The notes beneath the pieces are model-generated. The model was given only the letters and a program-made list of their open reading frames with translations. It did no database searches and was not told where the DNA came from. From Oscheius onirici (lineage: Eukaryota; Nematoda; Chromadorea; Rhabditida; Rhabditidae): a stretch of 64,000 nucleotides of DNA. A program made the position numbers and the translations under genes. The first letter of the stretch is position 1. The number at the start of each line of letters is the position of its first letter. The stretch lies in NCBI GenBank assembly GCA_932521025.1, contig OW051469.1:9994398-10058397 (forward strand), read 5' to 3'. This document shows, piece after piece, positions 40,482 to 54,115 of this stretch.

Positions 40482-42045
40482 TCATTTGAGATTCCCAACA
40501 AGAACGAGGCGATCACTTCCAAATTGAGCCTGCAGATTTTCCATTCGAAGATTCTTCGGTAGAGGCAAAGCTAATAGAAATTTGGAGCGGAGAATTTCCG
40601 AAAACGTCGTGAAAAGTGTCCTGCCAAATTCATCGCCCCTTCTGCCAGAAGCAAGTCTTTCCGACTTCAGTCGAATGTACAGAACTAGTTTTTCACTAAA
40701 AATACAGTATCTTGAGTGTTGGGTTACTGTACCTGTGAAGAAGTCGTGAATTATACTCACGCGTCTTCTGTACTCCTTCTTCTTCAAGAGTGGTGGTCAA
40801 AATCACATTGTCATTCTTTTCCAGTTCAAAGAAATTGGCAGACACATTCAGACAGTTTACAGTAGTGTTTGATACATTTCTGAATAAGATCAGTGAATTT
40901 CTGTCCCTCTAAAACCAACCTTTCAAAATGTTTACAAACTGAACTCAAAGCCTCGGTCAACAGATTCTGGTGGATATGAAAAACCACGTCAAAGTTCAGA
41001 TTCTCGACAGCTTCCACATCAAATCTGAACATTTTTCAACTAATAAAAAAATATAAGAATACCTGAAATTCTTGTTCACTGAATGAGAGCTAACTCCCTC
41101 GTGGAAGACTCTGATCGCCCCAGATTCCAGCATGAGCGGCGGTCGAGACAGCGCGAAACTTATGAGTTCGTCTGAAAATCTCTTCGCATTTTTATGGAAC
41201 TTTTCCTACCGTCATGGAGCCGGGACTTTAATTGAACATGCTCCAATGATATTCTGATTCCCTTGTCTAGAATCGATATCAAAGAGTCACAGAGTAGAGC
41301 TTCTAGATCTGTTCTAAAATTCGGAATTTTCCCAAAAAAAATATTGTCTGACTTACTCCAATGTCTCCCGAAGCCGTCTCTTGGCTATCACGCGAAGAAT
41401 TCCCCCATGGACATCGAAATTGTCCTCGGAATGTGAGATACGACTGCAATTGAACAGACTAATTACGGGATGACAGCCGGGGAGATAATTTAACAAGCTG
41501 CTACTGGGTAATGAGATTATTAGTGAGAGAGACTGAGAGACAGAAAACTGACCAACCGACACTACTGTCAATATACGGTAGTCCAGCGATGGCAACAGGA
41601 ACCAGTGGTCCCAAAGTTGCATTGAGATCTCGGATCCGTAAGTCAAAGTCTCCAGACTGATGGACAAACAAGACGTTGTGCTTGTAGTCGCCGTGAAGAC
41701 GAGCATGTAAATGGGTCAGCTAGAAAAATTTGTAGGAAAAATAATCCCAAAACATGCCTTCAAGTAATAGTCTCCATTCTCCCTAATGGCTTCAGTTCTC
41801 TCAATCTCGACCTGACTTACAGTAGTACTAGCTATAGCAATCTTTCCCAGACAGCGATTCTTTTCAATAACTGGAATCTCGTGGTCGGTGAGTTGTTGTC
41901 TGTAGAAGGAACCAAAATTCTCCAAGTAGGTCGTTACAGCCTTTGGATTAACCTAGAATCTAGCACGGGAAAAGTTGTTGGAGAAAAGTACGTCGACGAC
42001 GAGATTGTAGGCTTGGACAGCAGTGACCAGGAGAAGGAAGATCAT
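40482..42045 (-). CDS. BPI/LBP/CETP-family secreted lipid-binding protein
   Basis: Exons (minus): 42045-41992, 41953-41758, 41719-41577, 41443-41357, 41313-41210, 41171-41063, 41024-40920, 40879-40761, 40732-40482. It opens with a signal peptide (MIFLLLVTAVQAYNLVVD). The N-terminal part reads AVTTYLENFGSFYRQQL, then an LHARLHGDYKHN strand. The C-terminus has the family's closing pattern LALPLPKNLRMENLQAQF and LVLVGNLK. Several N-glycosylation sites (NVSNTT, NVSANF). Two oddities: the exon 2 frame is out by one base at GGG 41940-41942, and intron 2 (41757-41720) needs a GC-AG splice. Bactericidal or lipid-transfer function is possible but unproven. Family call rests on fold-level pattern, so moderate confidence. 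Confidence 0.6.
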
Positions 42046-42660
42046 AGTAGATGGGAAATTGGTCGAGAGTCAAGGATAATCGATGAGCAGCTGACATGGT
42101 CGTGAAGGAAACAACCGTAATTGATGGAACTCGTAAATTGGATTCGATGCTCCGTGCCTCTTTTCTTCTTGTTGTGAACTGAAGAGAATGCTGTCTCAGT
42201 TATGGTATCTGGACAGAGATAGAGAGAGAGAGGCTGATCAGTAAGTTCAGTACCCAAGATTTTGGCTAATTCAACGGTGTCTGCTGAATTTGCCATAGCT
42301 TCGAACTTTGGTACATCCCTGACTGAATAACCAATTAAAACTTGGTTGGTATCTTTGCCAATCTCTCAACTCTTCTCTCCAGCGAACAGTAGTTTTTCTC
42401 CAGAAGATCAGAGAAATGTTTCAAAACCTCTGTCAAAACGTAAGACCTGGAAACTCTGAGTTTTCCTAGGAGGTCAACTGATTCTTTGGAAAGATTCTCT
42501 GAAAGTTGGCAGCTTTTTTGAAAAGTTTCTCTGTTTTTGGCTTGAAGAGACTGAGAGTCCGGAAAGTCTTCTAGATAATCTGGAGAGCTGGGTTCAGACG
42601 ATTAGCTAGTCTGGAGATCAAGTAAAATCTGAAGAGCTCTTTCGAACCGAAGGACTATGA
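42042..42660 (-). other. Unrecognised minus-strand coding-like region abutting the BPI-like gene
   Basis: A long helical frame (YLEDFPDSQSLQAKN to SLERRVERLAKIPTKF, about 42580-42340) and a second segment (MANSADTVELAKIL, then TITETAFSSVHNKKKRG) joined by a GTACTG/TGTCCAG intron (about 42253-42212). The last frame stops at TGA 42044-42042, overlapping the BPI-like ATG by three bases. No family recognised and the two segments do not join with a normal intron. Confidence 0.3.
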
Positions 42661-45600
42661 ATGATAATCTCAAAGTACTTGCCCCAACCTTGAGTACAAA
42701 AAAAACTTTCCATATATTTCCTTAGTATTCTCAAAGCCTTTCCCGTGCGTCTCGCACACACACTTTACAGCATCCAGGCATCAGCAGTGTGGCGGCATAC
42801 CCGCCGGAAGGAGCGAAAGAGAGAGAAAGAGCGTCTCCCGCTCTCTTTCTCGCAACCGCGCACCCGAATCCCGTCTCTTTTCTCTTCAAAAGCATCTTTC
42901 TATTGATCCTGATCAATTTTCTGTATCTGACCGGAAGTGACAGTATGAGAGAGTTTATGAGTTTATAGGCGAGAGAGAAATACAGGTTCTGTCCCCGTCA
43001 TTAATAGTTATTGATTTCAAATCATCTCTATTGTTTCCTATGATAGTCTACCGGATGTGTACATTCAGCAAAATTTCAAGGACACAGGTCATGGGATCCT
43101 ATTCTCTCTCTTCTCCTGACTGACCCGTAGTTGATCGGGACGACGGAACGGGCCGATTTTTCACACCTCTCTCTCTTTCTTCGCATATCAAGCCGCCTTC
43201 TTTTTTTGTCACTGTCAGGATGAGAAAGACGGTGCCGACGGTCATGGAGGCGACGCCCACGAGTCTCACTGTTTATCATTTCGATGAATAACACTGCACT
43301 TTCTTCCTCTCTCTTTTTGGTCAGTAGTATTGAATTCAGAACTTTCTGACTTCAGAATTGGTGTGGACATAGTGTCACAGAAAAATATGCTTGAAGACGA
43401 AATCTTGCAGCATCCTGATGTCCTGAAAAAAATGTAGAGGACGCTACACTTTTGTGGAAGCTAGAAAATGACATCTGCGAGTCTAAAACGAAGCATAGGC
43501 AATTGTAGAATACTGTGAAAAGGGCCCAAATAATTCGGGGGTTCGAACTTTGAAAGACGCTGAGAAATGAAGAATTGCCCTTCTTGATGGTTTTGGGATG
43601 GTTCAGTGATCATATGAAGTCCTATCAGGATCCTCTTCACTTCCAGTCCCATAATTTTATCACAATCCAATATTTTTTAAACGCACATTTCAATTCGAAA
43701 GACTTTGTCAAAAAGCTCGGATTCAGCCTATTTTCCAGAAAATTCCTTATGATCGAAAGACTTTGAAACGTGATCAGATTGGAAATGCTTTTTAAATGAA
43801 AATCAACTCCTCTTCATTTTGGAGAATCAGTTACAGTGCTCAGTTGAAAATAAAACCAGATCCTTTCCATCCTCAAGGGACAGTACTTTTCATATCCCTC
43901 TTCAGGAATTTGTCCTCTTTAAACGTTTATTTTTAGCGCCAATCCAATTTGACGACACTTACGCGCACGATCAATTTTGTCGACCTTCGATTTGTGTGAC
44001 AGGAAGCCAAAAACTATCCACTATATGGATATCAGTCTGTCTCGTCTTTTTCGTCGTGCAAACATTAAAACCCAGTTTCAATTTAGGAAGCCGCTTCCGG
44101 TCTCAATTTTTGCAGAACAGTCATATCTTGACCGGTTCTCTTCTGCTGTTATTACTCTGTCTTTCTCGGTTTTCAATCCAATCTTGGGAGTTTTGAGTGA
44201 GAAAGTCGTCCATAAAAACCCTAGCTACTGAGCAAAAAACGCCAGCTGGCGTCTGAGGGAGCAACCTCCCTCTCTCTCACAAAAGGCCGACACGACCGGA
44301 CCTGACCTCTCTCTCTCTGCCCATGCAATTAGCATATGACGATATTGATTTTTGGGTGAGAGAGAATGAGAGAACGGGGAACACCCACGGACTACGCCCC
44401 CGCACCGCTGACCACTCATTTTATTCAGCTTTTTCCTTTATATTCTAAACTTTTTACTGTTGTTTTTACTCAGAGTTCTCATGGTCAGGCTCTGTGACTC
44501 TGTGTCTCTTCCAGTTTTTCTCCCTTTATTCTTCTCCGACTCTGTTAGTCTCTCAGTCTCTTTCTTTTGATCCCTCCACTCCCAGTTAACATTTTCACAC
44601 CTTTCCCCGCTTTATCGGCAAGATTTTAAGGTCATATTTTGTCAGCCCACAGTGATTAATAAGCCCCAATTCTCTCTCTCGGGTAGAAACTGTTATCGTC
44701 CTTTTTGACTGGTTCCGACGGGCTTTGCCTTAGTCTGACATGGTTAATTTTTCGGGCAAAGTGATGCTATTCGCTTTGACAGGACGCGTGCCGGATTCCG
44801 AAAACTAGAAAATTTTACGAACTGTATCAGGACTGTATAGTAGTCCGTGCGTAATGTATTAACGCGAACGAAACACCCTCTAATCCAATATAATGCGCAG
44901 CGGAAGCAACACAGAGAGAAATGAGATTCGGGTGGCCTAGGATCAATAGCTTGACCGCTGACCCCCAACCGCTTCCGGGAGCTTTTCTCCCCAACGAAAC
45001 CCGAAACCCAAGAGTTTCTGTTACGTCACACACTGTTCGCCATTATCAACTGTCTCCCAATTGAGCGGGTCGCTTGTTGTTTGCTACGATCTAGCTTTTT
45101 TTCTTCTGGAGAAAATGCCGAGTAGGTATTGATGATCATCGGTCGGATATGGTTTCCAATTAAGAGTTGTATTCAAAATTGACTCACAATCAGTCTTTCC
45201 AGTGTTCTTTTCAGACAGAACGCATTGGTACCATGGAGAGAAAAGAGATCCGTTCCCAGGTCTAATTAAGATTCTCATAAAGAAGTGACTCACACTTACT
45301 GGTTAACATTCTTCTGTCTATTCCCAGTGAGCTGAAGCATAAAATCCCTTGTATCGTTGCTGGTTCACAATCAGTAAGTTTCTGTAGTTTTAATCCAAGG
45401 CTTTTTTTTGAAGTTTTGAAGATCAGGACCAGCTGAAACTTTTATCCCCAGTTTAAAAAAAAGGCAAGATGTTATACCAATTTTGAAATTGAAATGTGTC
45501 CGAATCTGGTCCCTAACTGTGTTTGCTTTTTGAGTTACGATACCAGCTTTTTGACTCATTTAAAGCTTTACCAGAGAATAACAAAAGACTGCCAGAAACC

Positions 45601-46006
45601 TTTGCAAAGACTATCTCAAGTCCCATTTCTACAGGAATTGTTTTTCAAAAGGGATGACTAGTTTTTGTTTCAGATCATCGTTTTTACCAAAATCTAGCTT
45701 CAACTCTTCTCTGTTTGCCTTCCTTTTTTGCCGTGCGACCAAATGATTGGTCACTGTTTGAACATAAACTCGTTCCCATGCTTTTCTCTCTCATCAATGT
45801 CGCCATTACTATTATTCTCTTTTTTTGAACACTCATTCATTTTAAGCCTGACGAAAATTTGCGTACCAGCTACCAGTGGCTTTTATGTTATCAATTTCTC
45901 TTATCTAAAAATTTTCAAATTGGCTTTTTCCAGGACGGGAGAGGCGCTGGATGATGAGATGATATTTTGACTGCTTCTTCTGCTCCCTCAAAATTAAAGT
46001 TAAAAA
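42661..46006. other. Intergenic, 5' region of the receptor phosphatase; no gene recognised
   Basis: Over 3 kb with CT/GA-rich runs (CTCTCTCTCT near 43160, 44260, 44310). A minus-strand stretch at 45110-45360 shows splice-like sites and a frame reading GSLFSPWYQCVLSEKN, but I could not complete a gene. Probably regulatory for the phosphatase gene. Confidence 0.4.
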
Positions 46007-49000
46007 ATGATCCCGCGTTGGCTTTGGTGGTCAACGTTGATCCTTCTCCTGCTCCGGAATCAGGTACTTTTCCAATTTTTAAATTTTTAAAGGACTGTAA
46101 CAGGTCACGGCTTCGAAGGAAGTTTCGGATGAGAGCAAAGAACAAGAAGAAGATATTGAGACTGGACAGGAGACTAACGCGACGAGAGCTCTGACGGCGG
46201 CGGAACTGGGTACCAATTTTAGTTTATTTTTGTACGAAACATGAATTCAGACGTGCCGGAATGCAAGACCAACTACGACTGTGTCATGCACGGACTGTGC
46301 TTGAAGGATCGGGAAGGAAAGGGCAGATGTCTGTGTCCGAGGAGCTGTTCAGCATGTGAGTTTCAACGCAGCTCAAGCCGTTTCGAAGAGGAGTTAATAA
46401 AAACAAATAGAGCGTTCTATATGCTGGTCTTATGTAACCATATCCGACTTTTTCCGAGCTCGGCAGTAATTCTCACTTTAAACAATTCTATAAGACAAAT
46501 TTTATTTGGTTTGGAACATGTTTAAACACTTTTTTGAGAAGCTAATAAGAGCTCTGAATACTGCTTCTTGAAAGTTTTTCTTTGCTCTTGCGCCACTCCT
46601 GAGAGTATAGAAAAGTGTTTTTTCTTACCAGTAACTTTTTCAGTAGTTCCACTGGAATGTCGAATGGCTTCACCCCGCAAGAACTCCTTCTACAATGTCT
46701 CTCCCTGTCTCGTGATGGGCGAATTCTACACTGAACGCTTCGACATGCCCGAGCCTTACTGCCACGTTGATCGAGGCCAAGACAAGGTTCGTATCATTTC
46801 CCCCCACTTTTTTGTTTATCGTCGTAAGATGTCATTCATCATCTCAAGGAATTTATATCCAACTTTTTTTTGGACAAATTCCTGTGACTGCGGTAGGTAG
46901 AAAACGGTCATACCTTTCTTTTTCGCCGTTATCATATTCATTTCTGATCAGATGCCGCAGAGAGAGAGACAGAGAGATAGAGTGACAGTGTGACAGAAAA
47001 ACAGCAGAACTTACAGGGAAGATGTGTCTGTCCGCCAATGTTCGATCCAGTCAACCACACAAAGCTACCAATCCGAGAACTGCTCCCGACTAAATGTGAC
47101 AAACGTAAGAGACCCAAAAGTCCAAAAACAAAAACAACTCCAGGAGACCTGAAAGTGCTGGCAATCGCTCATCCGGCTGAAGAGGTATATAAGGGGACAG
47201 ATGTGACACTCTACTGCTGTGTCAACATCGATCCTGCTAATCATATCGACGCCAATGGGGTCACCTTCATCCAGAATGATACAGTAACCCGCGAGCCTTC
47301 GAAACATCCATTTAGGGAGACAGCGAGGGTAAGTGTGAGTTCCATTTCTTTAGTAATCTGATGCCTGAATCCTTAAAATATTGATGTCTTAAAGACTCTT
47401 TTCAGTCTCGAGCATACGATATCCTGATGGCTCCGTCTTGCTGGGAGCTAGAGATCAGAAACGTCCAGGTTCAAGACAGTGGCAATTACATGTGCATGGT
47501 CACGCCGGCCTCAGGCTTCGCTTCAGTCAACCACTCAGTCTCTCTTCATGTTAAAGGTAATTTTTTCATTAAAATTTTAACCTTTCTCCAAAAACTCTTT
47601 AGAGCGGGAAAAACGGCACAGATCGAGCTATTTGAGAGCCAAAAAACTCACTATTGAGCGCTCATACCGTAAGTGAGAGCGTTAGGCATGATTGTTGTGT
47701 TTTTGGGATAAGCATGAACATAATTTTGTTGTGATTTTTTTTCTTTTACGCATGTTAAGCATATATTTTTCAGCACCAAGAATGATCCAGAACCTGGCGA
47801 TCACAGTCAATGAAACTGCAGCCAACGTTACATGGGACATTCCGGACGGGAACTCGATACCTAACATCAATGCTACGTAAGTTTTCTGATAGTTTTTTGT
47901 TTGTTTCTAGTTTTCCAAGCAAACACAATCGTTAAACTAAAATATGCGTATTTTAGTTGAACCAAAAATAGTTCGTCCCGGTCTTAAAAAATATCTCTGA
48001 CTTAAATTTCTGTTCAGGTTGTGGAGAAGACTTGGCACAAAACAATTCGTTTGGGAAAAGTTCAACATTTCGTCGCCGATCAACATTACAGGACTGCGAG
48101 CGGCTACTCCCTTCACGCTTGCCATCAACATCAGCGATGGACAGATTGAGCCCTATCCTATATTAGAACATTTCACTACGATGGATGGAAGTAAGAGCAA
48201 GTAGTTATATTCATATGAAATTTAATTCTAGAGTCTAACGCTCCACGACCGGTCAGTGTTCGTGTTGGCTTGAATTCGGGAGCTGCAGCTGGATCGACAT
48301 TGAATTGTGAGGTTGAGTGGAGAGCTCCTTCCAACCCGAACGGACGTATCACCAAATATTACGTAAATTTTTCACTCTTTTGTCTTAAAATCACAATTTC
48401 TAGGTTCGTGTTCAAGGAAATATTCGACATCCGCGTCCTGATGGAACACTGGTCCCGAGCGACTACCCGTCATCGGTCGACAAGAAATGTGCCAACTATG
48501 ACGAGGCTGAAATTGCTGCTAACGGAATCAATCCCATAGATTTTTCTGGAGAGCTACATTATTGCAAATATGGACCACTGAAGCCGAACAGGAATTACAC
48601 GGTGACGATTTGGGCTGAGAACGGAGCAGGAATGTCCAATCCACTTATCTTCAAGGAACAATGTGTGACGCACTACGCTCAGCCAGATCATGTAAGTTTT
48701 AGTTTGTTTGAAGTTTCTGAAAGAAGTTTTAGGTCGAGAAGCCTAGCTCACAACTTGGCGTGAACACAACAACGTTCAATCTGAATTTCAATTTCAAGTT
48801 TGATGACATCAACGGGCCGATCAGCTGCTACTATATTGCGATAGTGCCACTTCCCAGTAATGTTTCTATCGAAAGTCTGCCCGATCCACATGATATGATC
48901 GTCGATTCGATGTCTAGGGTAGGCTATTTTGTTTATTTTTTTGCCAACTGCGTTGAAATCTTTTTTTTATAAACTTATTTTTCAGGCCTTCTCCAACAAC

Positions 49001-52000
49001 CTTGTTCAAGGCGACAGAGAACGAAAAATCTTTATGGCTTACATAGCCGAAAGCTACAAGGACCTACCAGTAGAGACCATTATTGGCGATGATCGTACCG
49101 TTTCTGGCTACCCGCACTGCAATGTACAATATCTGAGCAGACACAAGGCTGAAGACCGAGCTCTGAGACCCGGGATGAAGTACACAGGCTATCTTATTGT
49201 TCGAGTTGATCGCAGCAATCCTTACGGGACTGTAAAGGAAGAAGTGGCCCTCAAGACTGGGCCAAGGTTTGCCAGAAATGTTATGATCTATGACGAGGAT
49301 TTTGACTCAGAAGAGTAAATTTATTATTTATATTTTTGCTAATTATTTAATTTCAGTCTCGCAGCAGCTGTTGGAGGTCAGAAGGCTCATCGACAAATGC
49401 GTCAGCTTCATCTAAATGGGCCTGTCTATGGCTTCAGTGGCTACTTCAAACCAATTTTCCTGTCCGAAGATAGTGGCAGGAGCGCATTTCTCACTGTTTT
49501 TCTTGTGATTGGATCGATCGTGCTCTTCCTCATTGTCTGCGGCTTCCTGGCCATGTTCATCCTTCAGAAGCAGGGTCTTCTCAGCGATTATTGTCCACTT
49601 AAGTTGCTGAAAAAGGAGAACAGCGACCGGATCCTGCTTCGACCTTCCTACAAGCCAATTCCAGTTGAAGATCTCTGCTCCGAGTACACCATGCGCCATC
49701 GAGATTCCGACTTTTTGTTCACACAGGAGTACGAGTCACTGCCAGTCGCTTGCCACGAGTCCTCAGCCAGTATGAAAAAGGAAAATTTGTGCAAGAATCG
49801 CTACAATGACATCAAAGCTTACGATTCCACCCGAGTTAAGTTGAAGAAGACGAGCTACGACGAGAATTCGGATTACATCAATGCAAATTTTATCAACAGC
49901 TGGAACAGCAAGAAGAAATTCATCGCGGCACAGGCTCCTTTAGATAACACTGTTGAAGATTTCTGGCGAATGGTTATTGAGCAGGACTGCAAAATCATAG
50001 TCATGGTCGCAAATCTGGTGGAGAAGAGTCGGATACAATGTGTCAAGTACTGGCCGGACTCGGATGTTGGAAGTCAGAGATATGGAAGATATCGCGTGTC
50101 GCTAGTTCATTCGATGTACAATGCCTTCTACACCGTGAGAACGTTTGACGTGTACGAGGACAATTCAAGAACGTCTCCTAATAGACGAGCCAGTGTCGGT
50201 AGCACTTCTGACATGGATTCCGAATATGCTAATGTGCCAACATCGAGGATTAATGGAACAAAGACTGAGCGGAGTAAGATAAGAGGAAAAAATTAACCGG
50301 TGGTATCTTTCAGCAGTGCACCGAGTCTACCAGTACCATTTCACCAACTGGAGTGACTACAGAGCTCCCGAATGTTCCACCGGACTCTTGAGGTTCCTTC
50401 ACATCCTGAGAGCGCTCGATGAGTACAACAATCACACAGTTTTGATCCACTGCAGGTTAGGTTTAATTATAAGTAAATGGAGAAAATTTTTAGTGCCGGA
50501 GTCGGTCGTACGGGAACATTCATTGCCATCGATGGAATGCTTGACCAGTCTGAACAAGAAGGAAAAGTCGACATTTATGGTTTTGTCAGCGGCTTGAGGA
50601 AGCAGAGAAATCTCATGGTTCAATCGCTAGAGCAGTACGTCTTTGTCTACAAGGCCATGGCCGAATGGTATCTCTTTGGCTATACGGACTTGGAACAGGA
50701 CGAAGTGGAGTCTCATTACCGACAACTTCTTGACTCTCCCATCAGGTATATCAATATTAAATTGAATCTCATCTTATTCAGAAGTAGATCGTACTCTGCC
50801 TCTAATCTTCGATCGGTTATTCGAATAGACAACCACCGTCCAACACTAAATGGACTCGATTCGGAATACCAGAAGCTAACACAGTGTGTTGATGCTCCGC
50901 CCAAGATTTCCTTCGGTCTTCGAGACGAAAATATCATGCGGAACCGACCCGGTTCAGCACTGCCCTATGACAAGAATCGTGTCGTTCTGAGCCCTATGCT
51001 GGCCTGTACAGACTATTACAATGCGAGCGAGATGAAAGGCTACTTTTACCCATTTATCCTGGCACAAGATCCGGTCAGTGAGGAGACGGCCTTTGATTTT
51101 TGGAGGATGGTCGATGCGAAAGAGGTCTCAACAATTGTGATGCTGTCACCCGAAGAGGAGTGGAGCAGTAGCGAACAGGTACTCTGAACATTTTTAAGAA
51201 ATTCAAATTTTTTTTAGTACTGGCCAGAAGATTCGCAGAAAGAAGTAGTGCTTCAGAAGACATCAAACTCGAGTAGCAACAAGTTCATCATTGTTCTAGA
51301 GTCGAAAGAAAAGTTCAATCACTACATTGTGAGAAAGATGCACTACCGAACTTCTGTAAGACATTTTCACAATTTTTCGAAAGATGGTTTTAGGCAAATC
51401 GAGAAATACGATCAGTGTGGCAGTTCTGCTTGACGGACTGGCCGGAAGGTCCTCTTGTGCCAGCTTCGTTAAAATCAATTCCGGACTTGATAGCAAGAGT
51501 TCTGGAGAGACAGAGCAAGCAGCGGCAGACAGGACATATTCTTCTTCACTGCAGGTTGGTTTTTTTCAGTTCCCGTAAAATTCTGTCTCGTCCCGAGAAA
51601 GCCTACGGATCCCGTCACGATCAGGCTGTAGCGATTTTTTGTTGGTGACCTGGCCTAAAATTTTTGTTGATTTATTATTTTTCTCTCACAAATAGTATAT
51701 TTTACTACAATATTTGCAGGGATGGTTCCTTCCGATCTGGACTCTTCTGCTGTCTCTCACTACTCTTAGAACGATTGAAAGCGGAACAAAAAGTGGATGT
51801 CTTCCAAACGGTCAAAACTCTACAACTCTGCAGAGAAAAGATCATTACCACCTTGGTATGTCTTGAATTTTTTGCAGTTACTATTCACATTTTAGGATCA
51901 ATACGACTTCTGTTATCGCTGCGTCATCGACTATCACAAACGTTCATGTGCATCGCTCACTTAGCCCTTCGACTGGTTTCTGCTTCACTTTTTTCCTTCT

Positions 52001-52344
52001 CAAAAATAGTCTTCACATTACGGGTATTCTTGCTCATTTTTTCCTCTCTATTCTATTCCCTAGTCAATTTTTGTTGCCATTCCGCTGCGCCAAAGGCTTG
52101 CATAATCTCTATACACTTTTGTTGTAACTAGTAGTTGCTATTGTTATTTTTTCCTTCCAAATCGACGACCAATAACCTCCCATTGAACACGTGTACTCGT
52201 CCAGGATTCGACGAAAGAGATATCTATAATGAAGAATCTTATTATCATGTATTTCTGTATAATAGAATGAGGGCTGATGAACTTGACAACCATGTGAAGG
52301 AATTCCGACTAAGCGCTTATGCCATATCTAGTATGCTTTTTTGA
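46007..52344 (+). CDS. clr-1: CLR-1-like receptor protein tyrosine phosphatase (Ig, FnIII, two PTP domains)
   Basis: Type I membrane phosphatase; in C. elegans CLR-1 dampens FGF receptor signalling. Exons: 46007-46063, 46104-46209, 46251-46355, 46644-46786, 47017-47104, 47144-47328, 47406-47556, 47774-47876, 48018-48190, 48232-48362, 48404-48691, 48733-48918, 48986-49314, 49357-50273, 50314-50455, 50494-50745, 50782-51178, 51218-51355, 51394-51554, 51720-51855, then either 51896-51964 (1418 aa) or 51896-51941 plus 52205-52344 (1457 aa). Order: signal peptide, Cys-rich region, Ig-like domain (residues about 170-275, DSGNYMCMV), FnIII repeats, membrane segment (about 722-750), PTP D1 with [10 protein letters not shown] (about 1033) and PTP D2 with [10 protein letters not shown] (about 1350). 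D1 has WSD instead of WPD. Confidence 0.9.
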
Positions 52345-54115
52345 ATTTTTCTTGCTGGTAAAATTGATTTTATCCCACCATTAACAAGCCAGAAGCCCAA
52401 GACTTTTGTTATTTAAAATTCCGTAAGAGGTTTTGATTTAGTAAATAGGCAGGTCGTTCAAAACTTGTCGAGCTCCGCTGATAAGTATTTTAAGAGATGA
52501 TGGTGGCAGCTATGAACCAGAGTATAAAAATGGGTTAAAATGTGCTTGGACAGAGCTCTGAAAGCTTCAAGAATTTTATTTCCGTGCCCTTTTGATTTTT
52601 CACTGAAATTTACTGATTAAAACTTGTTAAGGTTTGCTATGGGCTATTCTGAAAAATGGTGGTGTGTAAGTAGTACCAAGCGAAAGAGCGTAAATAGGGC
52701 TAATATGAGCTGGGACACCCCTCTGAAAGCCTCAAAAATGTCATTTTTTGGACAGGTCAGGATGTAGTAAATGGACAGGTCCAAATTTAGTAGAGCGGCA
52801 GGTCCTGACTTGATAAAAAGGCAGGTCCAGATTGCAGAGCCGAATTTGATGTTCAAGACAAAAAAATTCTGCGGACACGTGAACCTCCTGCCCGGATCTT
52901 TGCACTCTCACTTCGTTTCACAGTGACCTTTTTATGCCCTCGGCGACACTTGAGTACTGTTCAGCTGGGAAACAGTAGCAGATCAGGATTTAATTCCTCT
53001 GGAAAGTGAAAATACTCTTCCATACCTAGACACAAGCCAGCAGATTTTTTCGGCCCATCTGGACAGGATTACAACTGGAGCAGGCGCCCTGCTCTCTCTC
53101 CGCTCTCGCCACCACCCTCACCCGCGATCTCTCAGCTAGCTGAGCTATCCTCCGGGGCAGATCCACCCACCTGTCCTGTTTACCCGACTTTTCCAGACCC
53201 TTTTTTATTGCCAGATGTGTTCCTTCCGACGTTAGAAACAACAAACTAGTTAGAAGTTAATGGGCTAGAAGTTAGTTACCCCAATTAATTTTTAATGAAA
53301 TGGAGGAACAAGAGACTTTAAAGTTTTAAAGGCTTCCGTAAGTGGACTCAATAAAGTGAACTTAAGCATGATCGTAATTCGATACTGTGTTTTGAGCTCA
53401 CACATCTTTCTTACACTATAAGCAGTTGTAGTAATGAACAAGAATTACGAAGCTGTCGAGATTTCTAAGGTGTTCTTTTTTTTGTAATGTCTGACGACGC
53501 TTTTCATTCACGTTTGCTTAAAAATAAACATGAAAATATACCACGAGTTTTAACAATAGCATTAAGTTTTAACACTAGCTATAAGGCTTCTCTACATTAT
53601 GTTAACCGATTCTTAATTTTTTGGCAATAATAGACGGTAACATTGGCTATAATAGACGGTAAAGTCTGAGCTCCATTTTCCTGACCCCATTATGACGCTT
53701 AGAACTTTTTATGACAGCCACACGTGCTGACAAGTTCAAGAATGTGTAGGAGTTCGTCGGGAGCCAATGGGAGAAACATCAAAGATCTTCTTAAAACATT
53801 CCTTCTGTTTTATTCCAGTTCTACACCGTCAGAATATATATTTTACTGACTTATCCAACAGTAGTCTCTTACTGATTTTATTCGACTTTTTTGTGAATTC
53901 GGTGAATTGTTTTCGACGAGCGCTCTCCTTGTCCTCTACGACCAGTTGTCCATCTACATATTTTCCTCATATCCTCTGTTTTCATCACATCTGTTAAAAA
54001 CTCGTCTCTGATTGATCGAACCCAGCCTTGTCTCAGAGCGACAAATTTACGAGCACCACTGGCTCCGAGACGCTCTTCTTCCTCCTCCTCACGTAATTTT
54101 GAAAATTCCAGCGAG
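52345..54115. other. Intergenic, no gene recognised
   Basis: Includes a short tandem repeat (52749-52835) and a GC-rich stretch at 53030-53230 with a tRNA A-box-like GATAGCTCAGCTAG on the minus strand near 53130. No coding model. Confidence 0.5.
52749..52835. repeat. Imperfect ~25-bp tandem repeat around GGCAGGTCC
   Basis: Four diverged units share GGACAGGTC/GGCAGGTCC followed by an A+T-rich GTAGTAAA-like spacer. A fifth diverged unit (AATAGGCAGGTCG) sits near 52445. Confidence 0.55.

Noticed and set aside
43076..43294. Arg-rich minus-strand frame
   Set aside because: Caused by CT/GA-rich DNA; no start context, splice sites or domain.
53100..53165. Minus-strand GATAGCTCAGCTAG resembling a tRNA D arm
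   Set aside because: No acceptable B box or acceptor-stem pairing follows within tRNA distance.
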